Assembly (NCBI GenBank): GCA_016208315.1
Contig: JACQYF010000144.1
Coordinates: forward strand, 1 to 42,783
Direction of reading: 5' to 3'
DNA length: 42,783 nucleotides
DNA from: Chloroflexota bacterium
GTDB lineage: Bacteria; Chloroflexota; Anaerolineae; UBA4142
Positions within the stretch are counted from its first letter, which is position 1; the number at the start of each line of letters is the position of its first letter. The translations under genes were made by a program, and so were the position numbers. Below the pieces are notes generated by a model. It had not been told where the DNA came from, did no database searches, and worked only from the letters and a program-made list of their open reading frames with translations. Shown one piece after another: positions 32,211-40,388 of this stretch.

Positions 32211-32275
32211 TTTGCTAGTTCAATAGTTGGATAGTTGCCTAGTGGGACTATCCAACTAGGCAACTATTAAACTAT
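32211..32275. repeat. Tandem-word hairpin, family H (TAGTTGGA / TAGTTGCC words)
   Basis: Words TAGTTTGC, TAGTTCAA, TAGTTGGA, TAGTTGCC are followed by the complementary arm with CTATCCAA and CTAGGCAA. A 13-bp perfect pair is 32231-32243 / 32255-32267. The ATG of the glycosyltransferase gene (32274) comes from the end of the right arm (ACTATG). Confidence 0.85.
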
Positions 32276-33410
32276 GCAACTAAAGATCGGTATTGATTTT
32301 ACCTCGGCGGCGCGGGAACGCGCGGGGATCGGGCGTTACGCGCGCGAGTTGGTTCGCGCGCTGGCGCGGCGTGACCGACTCAACGAGTACCTCCTCTTTG
32401 TGCCGCGCGACGCTCACGACGACCTCTTGCGGTTCGGCTGGCCCGCCAACTTTTCGATCAAGCATGCGCCGCTGACCGAACGCGTACTCGCCGCGCTCTG
32501 GCACCGCGCCCGCGTGCCGCTGCCCGTCGAGGCATTCGTCGGCGCGGTAGACGTGTTCTACTCTCCGGACTTTTTGCTGCCGCCGACGTGGGCACGCAAG
32601 ACGATTGTCACCGTCCACGACCTCTCGTACGTCCGCATGCCCGAATGTTTTCCCGATGTGCTCAAGCGCTATCTGAACCGCTCCGTGCCCCGCGCCGTCC
32701 GCCGCGCCGACCTCGTGCTCGCGGATGCCGCCAGCACCCAACGTGATCTTGAGGATATCTATCGCCTGCCGAGTGAGAAAATCAAAGTGCTCTACTCCGG
32801 TGTAGACGCGCGCTTTTGCCCCGAGATTCCTGAAGCCGAAAAAACTCGGGTGCGTGAGAAATACAAACTCGTTGCTCCCTACCTCCTCAGCGTCGGCACC
32901 CTCCAGCCGCGCAAGAATTACGCGCGGCTCATTCAAGCGTTTTCTCGATTGTCCAACTTCGAACTTCCAACTTCGAACTTCCAACTCGTCATTGTGGGTA
33001 GTAAAGGTTGGATGTTCGACGAGGTTTTCCAGACGGTTGAGCGCCTCGGTTTACAGGATCGCGTGCTGTTCCCCGATTTCGTTTCCGACGACGACTTGCC
33101 CGCGCTGTTCGCGATGGCGACGCTGTTTGTGTATCCGTCGTTGTACGAGGGCTTTGGCTTGCCGGTGGCCGAGGCGATGGCGTGCGGGGTGCCGGTCGTC
33201 TGCTCCAATGCGTCGTCGCTGCCCGAAGTGGCGGGCGATGCCGCGCTCTACTTCGACCCGCGCGATGTCGAGGCGATGGCGGATGCGATGCGGCGCGCGC
33301 TCGGAAGCGAATCGCTGCGCGACGATTTGCGCGCCAAAGGTCTCGCGCGGGTCAAGCGGTTTACGTGGGAAAAAGCCGCGGGCGAGTTACTGGAGTGTTT
33401 GACATGTTGA
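32274..33410 (+). CDS. Glycosyltransferase family 4 protein
   Basis: The 378-residue GT-B fold enzyme transfers a sugar from an activated donor to the growing glycan at the cytoplasmic face. Marks are the N-terminal GIDFTSAARERAGIGRYAREL, IVTVHDLSY, the donor-site segments SVGTLQPRKNYARLI and YPSLYEGFGLPVAEAMACG (the E-x7-E motif), and SSLPEVAGDAALYFDP. At 32952-32987 a word tract (GAACTTCCAACTTC type) encodes FELPTSNFQL within an otherwise conserved strand-loop region. The ATG at 32274 lies at the edge of the family H hairpin. Donor and acceptor cannot be predicted. Confidence 0.92.
   Translation: MQLKIGIDFTSAARERAGIGRYARELVRALARRDRLNEYLLFVPRDAHDDLLRFGWPANFSIKHAPLTERVLAALWHRARVPLPVEAFVGAVDVFYSPDFLLPPTWARKTIVTVHDLSYVRMPECFPDVLKRYLNRSVPRAVRRADLVLADAASTQRDLEDIYRLPSEKIKVLYSGVDARFCPEIPEAEKTRVREKYKLVAPYLLSVGTLQPRKNYARLIQAFSRLSNFELPTSNFQLVIVGSKGWMFDEVFQTVERLGLQDRVLFPDFVSDDDLPALFAMATLFVYPSLYEGFGLPVAEAMACGVPVVCSNASSLPEVAGDAALYFDPRDVEAMADAMRRALGSESLRDDLRAKGLARVKRFTWEKAAGELLECLTC
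32952..32987. repeat. Word tract of family C type inside the GT4 gene
   Basis: Tandem words of the type CAACTTC/GAACTTC match the right arm of the 12531-12646 element. There is no complementary arm. It encodes a loop just before the strand LVIVGSKG. Confidence 0.7.
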
Positions 33411-33628
33411 GAGAGCCAGCAGAGAGCAAGGACCTCTTCACAATGCTCGCGAGCGAGGACTTGATTGACCGATTGACGGCTATCGAGGTTCTTGGCGACA
33501 TCGGAGATGACGAAGCGTTACGCGTACTTCGCACGCGATTGAAACGGGTCAATCAAGAGTTGTCCGCGCTCGTGATTGCCGTGGGAAAACTGAAAAAGCG
33601 ACACCAAGCCGCATGTCGGAAGGTGTAA
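33404..33628 (+). CDS. HEAT-repeat mini-protein
   Basis: The 74-residue protein overlaps the end of the glycosyltransferase gene by 7 nt (ATG 33404). The central part LIDRLTAIEVLGDIGDDEAL followed by RVLRTRLKRVNQELSALVIAVGKL fits one and a half HEAT-like helical pairs, similar to the repeats of the NTPase at 4603. It is probably a small binding or scaffold protein. Alternatively it may be a remnant of a longer HEAT protein, but the coupled start favours a functional gene. Confidence 0.6.
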   Translation: MLREPAESKDLFTMLASEDLIDRLTAIEVLGDIGDDEALRVLRTRLKRVNQELSALVIAVGKLKKRHQAACRKV

Positions 33629-33669
33629 CCTGGCACTTGAGACCTGCGACTTGCGACAGGAGACTTGCT
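33629..33669. repeat. Half element of family D (GACTTGC / GACCTGC words)
   Basis: Words CACTTGA, GACCTGC, GACTTGC, GACAGGA, GACTTGC are in tandem with a 7-nt period. The variant word GACAGGA provides the only Shine-Dalgarno-like AGGAG for the esterase gene that starts at 33670. Confidence 0.75.
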
Positions 33670-34668
33670 ATGCCTGAAGGTACCGTCGTCATCGAAACGA
33701 TAATCAGCAATGTTCTGCGCGACAATCCGCTCGGCGATCCGTTCGTGCGCCGCGTGCCGGTGTATTTGCCGCCGGGCTACGAGAGCGGCGACGCACGTTA
33801 TCCGGTCGCCTACGTGCTTACCGGCTTTACGGGCCGCGGGACGATGCTACTGAACGACGCCGCGTGGGACGAGAACATCGCGCAGCGAATGGACCGCTTG
33901 ATCGCCGAGGGCAAGGTGCGCCCGATGATTCTCGTCATGCCCGACTGCTTTACGCGCATCGGCGGCAGCCAGTACATCAACTCGTCGGCGGTGGGGCGCT
34001 ACGAAGACCACATCGTGCAAGAACTCGTCCCCTACTTTGACGCCAAGTACAAAACGCTCGCCGACCGCGATCATCGCGCGGTCGCCGGCAAAAGCTCCGG
34101 CGGCTACGGCAGCGTGATGCTCGCGACGCGGAATCCCGACGTGTTCGGCCTGATGGCGTCGCACAGCGGCGACATGTATTTCGAGTATGGCTACAAGCCA
34201 GACATTATCAAGGCGCTCCGCGCCCTGCCCAAGTACGGCGGCTTGGATAAATTCTGGAACGACTTTCCGACAATGCACCCCAAGAGCGGCGATTTCCCGC
34301 CTACCCTCAACACGATTGCGATGGCCGCGTGCTATTCGCCAAACCCAAATGCGCCGCACGGCTTTGATCTGCCCTTCGATTTGGAAACCGGCGAATTGCG
34401 CGAGGACGTTTGGGCGCGTTGGCTCGAATGGGACCCGGTCTACCTCGTGGACAAGTACGCTGAGGCGCTCCGCTCATTACGGTTAATCTATCTCGACGCG
34501 GGCTTGCGCGATGAGTTCAATTTGCAGTACGGCGCGCGCATCTTCGTCAAGCGTCTAAAGGAACGCGGCATCCCCTACGTCCACCAAGAATTCGACGACG
34601 GGCACATGGGCATCCAGTACCGCTACGACGTATCGCTCAAAGCGATTTCGGACGCGATACCCATGTAG
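33670..34668 (+). CDS. Esterase D/feruloyl-esterase-like alpha/beta hydrolase
   Basis: The 332-residue protein belongs to the putative esterase (CE1/esterase D) group. It has RRVPVYLPPGYESGDARYPV near the N terminus, the nucleophile elbow GKSSGG (Ser142), a likely acidic residue in IYLDAGLRDEF (Asp276 or Asp281) and the catalytic His312 in DDGHMG. There is no signal peptide, so it should act in the cytoplasm, perhaps removing acyl groups from sugars or other esters. The ATG at 33670 uses AGGAG supplied by the repeat tract. It is the last gene of the polysaccharide run; an IS110 remnant abuts its stop codon. Confidence 0.87.
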   Translation: MPEGTVVIETIISNVLRDNPLGDPFVRRVPVYLPPGYESGDARYPVAYVLTGFTGRGTMLLNDAAWDENIAQRMDRLIAEGKVRPMILVMPDCFTRIGGSQYINSSAVGRYEDHIVQELVPYFDAKYKTLADRDHRAVAGKSSGGYGSVMLATRNPDVFGLMASHSGDMYFEYGYKPDIIKALRALPKYGGLDKFWNDFPTMHPKSGDFPPTLNTIAMAACYSPNPNAPHGFDLPFDLETGELREDVWARWLEWDPVYLVDKYAEALRSLRLIYLDAGLRDEFNLQYGARIFVKRLKERGIPYVHQEFDDGHMGIQYRYDVSLKAISDAIPM

Positions 34669-35070
34669 ACAGGGTAAGCGTTCAACCCATTCTGTCATGA
34701 AATCATATCAAGCCAGAGCCTGCTTCAAGGCGAAGACGTGCTCCGGGCGATAATTCCCGGTCAGGGCTTTCGCGATCTCCTCTGCGGTGGAACGACAGCG
34801 GGGATCCCGTAACTGAGCCCGCGCGAGCGGATCACGGTCTCCCGCGACGATCTGGCGCAGGATGGCCAAGCCCGTCTCGCCCGTGATGTCACTCAAGACC
34901 TGCGTTAATGGCACATTCATCTGCTGTAAGGCTTTTTGCATCTGCTGAATATGTGCAGCGCGACACTCAAGCAGCTTGGCGCGATGCCGCAAGTAGGCGC
35001 GCAAGGCACACATCTCGGCGGCGGGTCGAAAGGAACCGCTCAACAAACCCACGCTGTGCAAATTCGTTTT
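34669..35070 (-). pseudogene. IS110-family transposase remnant
   Basis: On the minus strand the frame reads NLHSVGLLSGSFRPAAEMC, LRAYLRHRAKLLECRAAHIQ, MQKALQQMNVPLTQVLSDIT and IAKALTGNYRPEHVFALKQA, which is the middle part of IS110-type DEDD transposases. The N-terminal catalytic domain is missing (the family similarity begins near 35070) and a TGA at 34708-34710 stands where the family continues; downstream codons still read YDFMTEWVERLPCL before meeting the esterase gene. So it is truncated at both ends and carries a nonsense change. It fills the otherwise gene-free stretch between the esterase and yraN. Confidence 0.85.
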
Positions 35071-35103
35071 AGCGGAGATTAGCGTGATTCGCGGAGGATC
35101 ATT

Positions 35104-35487
35104 ATGGCTGACAAACCAACCTCCCGCGCACGGAAAAATCTGGGCGAGTCGGGCGAGCGCGTGGCGGCGCTGTTCCTGGAGCAGCGCGGCTATACGATTC
35201 TCGCGCGCAACTTTCGCACGCGCACGGGCGAAATGGATTTGATCGCGCAGGATAGCGACGGGCTGGCCTTTATCGAAGTTCGCACGCGGCGCGGCGACGC
35301 GTTGGGCGCGCCCGAAGAATCGCTCACGCGGCGCAAGCGCGCCAAGTTGCTCGCCATCGCGCAGCAGTACCTGGAACGGCATCCGCAATTCGGCGATTGC
35401 GCGTGGCGCATTGATTTCGTCGCCATTCAACTCGACCGCGCCGGACGGATCGAACGGATGGAAGTGATCAAGGGAGCAGTTGAGTAA
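35104..35487 (+). CDS. yraN: YraN/UPF0102-family nuclease-fold protein
   Basis: The 127-residue protein has the UPF0102 pattern GESGERVAALFLEQRGYTIL, NFRTRTGEMDLIAQD and GLAFIEVRTR, corresponding to the E, D and E-x-K (here E-x-R) positions of a PD-(D/E)XK nuclease fold. Its role is not settled; links to DNA processing and recombination are proposed for the family. The basic N terminus and GGAGG at 35092-35096 support the start ATG 35104. The change of Lys to Arg in the last motif position may weaken nuclease activity. It is followed by a family A hairpin and miaA. Confidence 0.9.
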   Translation: MADKPTSRARKNLGESGERVAALFLEQRGYTILARNFRTRTGEMDLIAQDSDGLAFIEVRTRRGDALGAPEESLTRRKRAKLLAIAQQYLERHPQFGDCAWRIDFVAIQLDRAGRIERMEVIKGAVE

Positions 35488-35490
35488 TAG

Positions 35491-35540
35491 GAGTATGGGC
35501 GTATGGGTGTATGGGCGTAGACTCCCATACGCCCATACTC
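35491..35540. repeat. Tandem-word hairpin, family A
   Basis: Left arm 35491-35517 and right arm 35521-35540 pair over 20 bp with one mismatch. Both arms carry the variant word CGTATGGG, which the other copies lack at this position. It lies between yraN and miaA. Confidence 0.9.
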
Positions 35541-35546
35541 AGACAC

Positions 35547-36464
35547 ATGGATAACTCACTTGTCGCCATCGTCGGCCCCACGGCCGTGGGCAAGACGGCG
35601 CTGGCGATTCAACTGGCGGAGGAATTTCGCGGCGAGATTGTATCGGCGGACTCGCGGCAGGTTTATCGCGAAATGGACATCGGCACGGCCAAGCCGACGA
35701 GCACCGAACGACGCCGCGTGCCGCACCACTTGCTCGACCTCGTCAATCCCGGCGAAGCGTTCACGCTCGCGCAATACCAACACCGCGCCTACGCGATCAT
35801 CGCCGAGATTCACGCGCGCGGCAATGTCCCCTTGCTCGTCGGTGGGAGCGGGCTGTACGTCCGGGCCATCCTCGAAGGGCTTGACATCCCTCGCATCGCG
35901 CCGGATCCCGCGCGGCGCGCGGAATTGGAACGCGAGCCAAGCCCTATGCTGTACGCACGCTTGCAGCAACTCGACCCCGTTGCCGCGGCCAAGATTGATC
36001 CCCGCAACAAGCGCCGCATCATCCGAGCGCTCGAGGTGAGCCAAGCCGCGGGTCAACCGATCAGCGAGTTGCAGACGCGTCGCGCGCCGAACTATCGCAC
36101 GCTGCGTCTCGGCCTTACTCTGCCGCGCGACGAATTGTATCGCCGCATCAACGCGCGGGTAGACCAAATGATGGAGGCGGGGTTGGTGGCCGAAGTGCGG
36201 GCGCTGATGGCGCAAGGATACGGCTTGGAGACGCCCTCCATGAGCGGGCTGGGCTATCGCCAAATCGCGGCGTACGTGCGCGGCGAGGCAACCCTCGAAG
36301 AAGCCGTGCGCTTGCTCAAACGCGACACGCGCCGCTTTGTCCACCATCAATACAGTTGGTTTCGGCTGGACGATCCACGCATTCACTGGTTCGACGTCTC
36401 GCAAGCAAGCTACGCGGACATGCGCGCCGAGGTTGCGCGCTTTCTCGCCAGCACGAGAGACTGA
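35547..36464 (+). CDS. miaA: tRNA dimethylallyltransferase
   Basis: The 305-residue enzyme adds a dimethylallyl group to A37 of tRNAs that read codons starting with U. The P-loop AIVGPTAVGKTALAIQLA, the segment EIVSADSRQVYREMDIGTAKP, VPHHLLDLVNPGEAFTLAQY and LVGGSGLYVRAILEGL are all typical, and the C-terminal part contains SGLGYRQIAAYVRGE and RDTRRFVHHQYSWFR. The ATG at 35547 is only 6 nt from the end of the hairpin; no Shine-Dalgarno is visible in the linear sequence, but GGAG is present at the left arm. Confidence 0.96.
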   Translation: MDNSLVAIVGPTAVGKTALAIQLAEEFRGEIVSADSRQVYREMDIGTAKPTSTERRRVPHHLLDLVNPGEAFTLAQYQHRAYAIIAEIHARGNVPLLVGGSGLYVRAILEGLDIPRIAPDPARRAELEREPSPMLYARLQQLDPVAAAKIDPRNKRRIIRALEVSQAAGQPISELQTRRAPNYRTLRLGLTLPRDELYRRINARVDQMMEAGLVAEVRALMAQGYGLETPSMSGLGYRQIAAYVRGEATLEEAVRLLKRDTRRFVHHQYSWFRLDDPRIHWFDVSQASYADMRAEVARFLASTRD

Positions 36465-36466
36465 AT

Positions 36467-36537
36467 GGGACGCGGACGAGCGCGGACAAGCGCGGAAAAA
36501 AGAATTATCCGCGCTTGTCCGCGCTCGTCCGCGTCCC
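36467..36537. repeat. Tandem-word hairpin, family G (GCGCGGACGA / GCGCGGACAA words)
   Basis: Perfect 30-bp inverted repeat: 36467-36496 with 36508-36537, 11-nt loop. Each arm has three tandem 10-nt words that differ by one base (GACGA, GACAA), reproduced on both sides. It lies 3 nt after the miaA stop and 20 nt before the alpha-galactosidase gene. Confidence 0.93.
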
Positions 36538-36557
36538 CTAATATGAGGAATTGAAAG

Positions 36558-38654
36558 ATGGCAGACGCGTTTGTAGCTTTTGACAACAATATGCTTACAG
36601 TGGGGAATGGTTGGCTTGAGCGGCGATTTCACGCGCGCGCCGGCGAAGCATTCCGCACGACCGCGTTCGTAAACCGGCAGACTGGACGCGATTACGCGCG
36701 CGGAACCGCGCGCGAATTCGCCTTTGCGGCAAATGGGCAGATGCTGACGACGGACGATTTTGTCTTGCAGAGCGTGGCGCGCTATCCGCAAGAGGCCATC
36801 GTCCATCTCGAATCGCCGCTACTCGCAATTGACCTTCATTTCCGAATCTACGCCGATCATCCTGTTCTTCGCAAATGGCTCATCATTCATAATCGCGGGC
36901 AAACGACGATCGCGCTGACCGATTTGGATTGGGAGGTCGTGAATCTGCTGGTGGACACGCCGGCGACCGCGGAGGCCTGGACTGACTATTTCTCGCGGCG
37001 CGCGAAATCGGTGATCGTGACAATGGACGATTGCGCGCTCGTCGTCAACGATGATAAGCGCGGGGAAGGATTCATCATCGCGACGGAAGCGCCGGGCCCG
37101 ATGAAACGGATGGAAGTGTATGCCCAGGGGAGCCAAATCGCGCTGGGCTACAACCGCGACGATGAGACTATCTTTGAGCGCATTCTCGCGCCCGGCGAAC
37201 AGTTTCAGACCGCGGCGAGCTTCATCCTGCCGTTCGAGAATCCGATTCCGCAAGATGTAATAGACGGCCCGTACGCGCGGTTCGTCACCGCGCACCTCAC
37301 CGTCTGCGATGTCGCGCAGGCGCCGACGATCACGATCAACACTTGGATACCGCACCTGTACAACATTCATCGCGCGCTCTTGCTCGCGGAAATTGACCGC
37401 GCGGCCGAGTTGGGAGTGGACGCGTATCAAGTGGACGCGGGTTGGTACCACCGTATGGGCGACTGGAACGCAAATCGCGACAAGTTCCCAAACGGGCTGG
37501 AGGAAATCGCCGAGCACGCGCGGGCGCGCGGGATGCGCTTTGGTTTGTGGCTGGCGGTTGCAACGGTGGACGAATTGAGCCAGGTCTACCGCGAACATCC
37601 CGAATGGATCGCGCTAAATCAGCGCGGCGAACCCAACCGCCACCCCGTGCCCGGTACGGCGACGATGTGCCTCGATTCCGGCTATTACGATTTTATCCTG
37701 GCAAAAATAGACGACGTAGTTCGGCGCTATGGCGTCGAGTTGCTCAAATTGGATTTGAGCGTCGTGCGGAATCTGTACGAGCCGGGCGCGCATCCCGGCT
37801 GCTTTGCGACCCAGCACGCGCATCGCTCGCCGAACGAGAGCCATCTGCGTATCTTGGAGCGTCTCTTCGATCTGATCCGCGCGCTGAAACGCGCGCACCC
37901 GCGCTGCTTGGTTGATCTGAGCTATGAACTGTACGGCGTGATGGACGGAACCGATCTCGCCCTGACGCAGGTCGCCGATCAGAACTGGTTCACGAATCAG
38001 ACCAGCCCGAATGAGATCAACCTGCGGCGCGAGATTTGGCAGCGCGGGCGCGTGACCGCGCCGTGGACACTCAATTTTGGCGGCGCCGTCCTGAACGCGG
38101 CGAGCGCGCCGCACTATGGCTTGTTCTCCGCGCTAACATCGCACGCCATCTTCTGGGGCCATCTCGCCGACCTCGACGCGGAACGGATGGCGCACTACAG
38201 ACGTTGGTTCGCGTGGCTCAAGCATCAGCGCGCGCGCGGCGATTTCTACCGCTATTATCAAGTCTCCAACGTCTTGCCCACGCCGGATGGCATCTCCAGC
38301 CGCGACTATCGCCACGCGATTCCTGCCGCGCGTTACGGCGTCCGGCCGCTCGGAATTCATGCGCACGCGTTCGATCCGGTTTCGGATCATCCGGGCGGCT
38401 TTTGGGACGGCGTGGCGCGGCTGGACGAACGGGGCGAGGGGCCGATTTTCCTTTTTCGTCCGGCGGCCTGCATCACCGCCTATTTCCAACTCCGCATCCC
38501 GTGGGTGGAACGGAGCGTGGTGTATCGCATCCAAGACGTAACCGAGTCGCGCGAATTGGGCGTGTTCGGCGGCGACGAACTGATCGAACAGGGAGTCGAG
38601 GTCCATATTGCGGAGGCAGCACGCGCGAAGGTGATCGTGCTGCGGCGAGAGTAG
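36558..38654 (+). CDS. GH36-like alpha-galactosidase
   Basis: The 698-residue protein has an N-terminal beta-sandwich, a TIM barrel and a C-terminal beta domain. The barrel signature YQVDAGWYHRMGDWN, then DKFPNGLEEIAEHARARGMR and FGLWLAV, matches GH36/clan GH-D. The nucleophile is probably Asp399 in LLKLDLS, and Asp474 in QVADQNWFT is a candidate acid/base. GH36 enzymes usually show FGLWxEPE and KWDMN; these are altered here (FGLWLAVAT, KLDLS), so the substrate may differ from classical alpha-galactosides. No signal peptide is present, so it acts in the cytoplasm. GAGG about 10 nt upstream supports ATG 36558. A hairpin terminator follows. Confidence 0.85.
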   Translation: MADAFVAFDNNMLTVGNGWLERRFHARAGEAFRTTAFVNRQTGRDYARGTAREFAFAANGQMLTTDDFVLQSVARYPQEAIVHLESPLLAIDLHFRIYADHPVLRKWLIIHNRGQTTIALTDLDWEVVNLLVDTPATAEAWTDYFSRRAKSVIVTMDDCALVVNDDKRGEGFIIATEAPGPMKRMEVYAQGSQIALGYNRDDETIFERILAPGEQFQTAASFILPFENPIPQDVIDGPYARFVTAHLTVCDVAQAPTITINTWIPHLYNIHRALLLAEIDRAAELGVDAYQVDAGWYHRMGDWNANRDKFPNGLEEIAEHARARGMRFGLWLAVATVDELSQVYREHPEWIALNQRGEPNRHPVPGTATMCLDSGYYDFILAKIDDVVRRYGVELLKLDLSVVRNLYEPGAHPGCFATQHAHRSPNESHLRILERLFDLIRALKRAHPRCLVDLSYELYGVMDGTDLALTQVADQNWFTNQTSPNEINLRREIWQRGRVTAPWTLNFGGAVLNAASAPHYGLFSALTSHAIFWGHLADLDAERMAHYRRWFAWLKHQRARGDFYRYYQVSNVLPTPDGISSRDYRHAIPAARYGVRPLGIHAHAFDPVSDHPGGFWDGVARLDERGEGPIFLFRPAACITAYFQLRIPWVERSVVYRIQDVTESRELGVFGGDELIEQGVEVHIAEAARAKVIVLRRE

Positions 38655-38666
38655 AACCAAGTAGTA

Positions 38667-38697
38667 GAAACCCGTCTTCTTGCGGAAGACGGGTTTC
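38667..38697. terminator. Bidirectional hairpin terminator between the GH36 gene and the foldase gene
   Basis: A perfect 13-bp stem GAAACCCGTCTTC (38667-38679) pairs with 38685-38697, loop 5 nt, followed by TTT on the plus strand. It lies between the convergent stops at 38654 and 38707. Confidence 0.85.
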
Positions 38698-38706
38698 TTT
38701 GTTCAG

Positions 38707-40020
38707 TTATTGCGGTTGGGGACGTGAGATGTCCGCAATCACTCGCCTGACTTCCGGCGGAACGTAAGCATCGCTGTAAAAGCGATCCACCTTGGCGGTG
38801 AGCCGCGTCTTTTGCAACCACTCTTCCAGCGCGCCGCTCTGCATTTGCTCTAACGTACTCGCATCCAGTTCTCGATTTTGCTCGTGCCCCAGCGCCTGGA
38901 TGATGTGGACGCCGTAGGTCGTCGTGACCGGCTGGCTGATCTCGTTGACTTTGAGCGCAAAGGCGACATCTTCGAACTCTTTGATCATCTGCCCTTTGGG
39001 GAACCAGCCCAGATCGCCGCCCTGGTCCTTGCTGCCCGTGTCCGTCGAATATTCCTGGGCGAGCGCCGCAAAGTCTCCGCTATTCTTGAGCAAGTCCTCG
39101 ACTTTGGTCGCCGTCGCCAGATCCGCGACGAGGATGTGGCGCGCCTGCACTTGCTCGGCGGTGGTCGGCATTTCCTTACCGAGCGCTTCCTGCAATTTGC
39201 GGCGTAAGATGGACGTCGCGATCAACTTGCGGAAATCCGCTTCGCTCATCTGCGCCGACTTGCCGATCGAGTCGAGAAATTTCTTCTTCTCGTCGAGATA
39301 GCCCTGGTACGTCAGCGGCGTCGCGGTGGGCCCCGGCGTTTCGGTGGGCCCGAGCGTGGGCGTGACCGTAGGCGTCGTCGGCGTAATCACTCGGCTATCG
39401 CTCGGGACCCCGGTCGGCGTGGGCGACGGCGTGGGCGTGGGGGTGATGGTCGGCGTGAGAGTGGGCGTCGCGGTTTCGGTCGGCGTGGGCGAAGGGCCGG
39501 CGGTCGGCGTGGGCGTTGCGCGCGCGTAGCCAAAATCGCGCTCCAGCTCTTCTTCGATCTCGTCGTCCGTCACGGCGATATTTCGCCGGGCCGCGTCTTG
39601 TCGAACCAATTCGTCGTCTATGAGATTTTCCAGACCCATCCGCGGCAGCGAGACCAGTTGCGTGGCCAATTGGCTTTGCTGCTGCTCGAAATACTGCTTC
39701 AAGAAATCCATGGTCGGGTCATTGCCGAGCTGATTGAGATTCTCGCTCAGCGAATTCAACTGGCTGAGGATCGAACCCGCCTCGTAACGCAGCCGCTTTT
39801 GAAAGTCGCCGACGGTGATCGGCGTGCCATTCACCGTGGCGATCCGGCTGTTCAGCTTGCCAAAGTTTTCTTGATAGTAACCGACACCCAAGACGATGAG
39901 GATCGCCAGCGCGACGATTCCCAAACTGAGAAAGAGGATGCGCTCCTGACGCTGTTCACGCGCGCGGCGCACCATCTGCTTGCGCGTCTCTTCCGGAGCG
40001 CGTTTTCCAGCTTTAGGCAT
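38707..40020 (-). CDS. Membrane-anchored PpiC-type peptidyl-prolyl isomerase / foldase
   Basis: The 437-residue protein has a basic N terminus, a membrane anchor ([22 protein letters not shown], about 28-49), a SurA-N-like chaperone part ([19 protein letters not shown]) and a parvulin domain (about 290-400: [65 protein letters not shown]). Between them lies an unusual Thr/Pro insertion of about 70 residues (about 170-240), inside the helical chaperone region. It assists folding of exported proteins. It is transcribed after rpsR with a 4-nt gap and so may share the ribosomal-protein promoter. Confidence 0.92.
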   Translation of the reverse strand: MPKAGKRAPEETRKQMVRRAREQRQERILFLSLGIVALAILIVLGVGYYQENFGKLNSRIATVNGTPITVGDFQKRLRYEAGSILSQLNSLSENLNQLGNDPTMDFLKQYFEQQQSQLATQLVSLPRMGLENLIDDELVRQDAARRNIAVTDDEIEEELERDFGYARATPTPTAGPSPTPTETATPTLTPTITPTPTPSPTPTGVPSDSRVITPTTPTVTPTLGPTETPGPTATPLTYQGYLDEKKKFLDSIGKSAQMSEADFRKLIATSILRRKLQEALGKEMPTTAEQVQARHILVADLATATKVEDLLKNSGDFAALAQEYSTDTGSKDQGGDLGWFPKGQMIKEFEDVAFALKVNEISQPVTTTYGVHIIQALGHEQNRELDASTLEQMQSGALEEWLQKTRLTAKVDRFYSDAYVPPEVRRVIADISRPQPQ

Positions 40021-40024
40021 CGTC

Positions 40025-40372
40025 CTAGTCTCCGCGCGCTTGCGATGCGGTAAAGGGCAGCAGCGCGATGTGGCGCGCGCGTTTGATCGCCAGCGAGAGC
40101 CGGCGCTGATGCTTGGCGCACGTGCCGATCTTGCGCCGCGCCTTGATCTTGCCGCGTTCGGTCAGATAGCGGCGCAGTTGATCGCCCTGCTTGTAATCAA
40201 TGTACTTGACTTTGGCCGAACAAAACGGGCAAACTTTCGGCGGTCGCGGACCGGAAAACCGGCCGCGGCCGCGGCCCCCTTCGGGCCGTTCGCGGCGCGG
40301 ACCGGGGCCGGACGGCTCGCGGGCCGGCGCGGCCGGGGCATTGCTGCTCGGCGTATTTTCTGGCATTTTCAA
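40025..40372 (-). CDS. rpsR: 30S ribosomal protein S18
   Basis: The S18 core has [40 protein letters not shown] and [20 protein letters not shown], with four Cys/His positions suggesting the zinc-binding form. The N-terminal extension of about 45 residues rich in Pro, Gly and Arg is longer than usual. The AGGAG at 40380-40384 is 7 nt from a TTG (40372) but 13 nt from the ATG at 40366, so TTG is the more likely start. It belongs to the conserved rpsF-ssb-rpsR operon. Confidence 0.95.
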   Translation of the reverse strand: MKMPENTPSSNAPAAPAREPSGPGPRRERPEGGRGRGRFSGPRPPKVCPFCSAKVKYIDYKQGDQLRRYLTERGKIKARRKIGTCAKHQRRLSLAIKRARHIALLPFTASQARGD

Positions 40373-40388
40373 ATTGATGCTCCTCTAG

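Noticed and set aside
34708..35430. A 240-residue protein covering the IS110 remnant and the antisense of yraN
   Set aside because: Only the part after about residue 120 resembles IS110 transposase; the first half is the complement of yraN.
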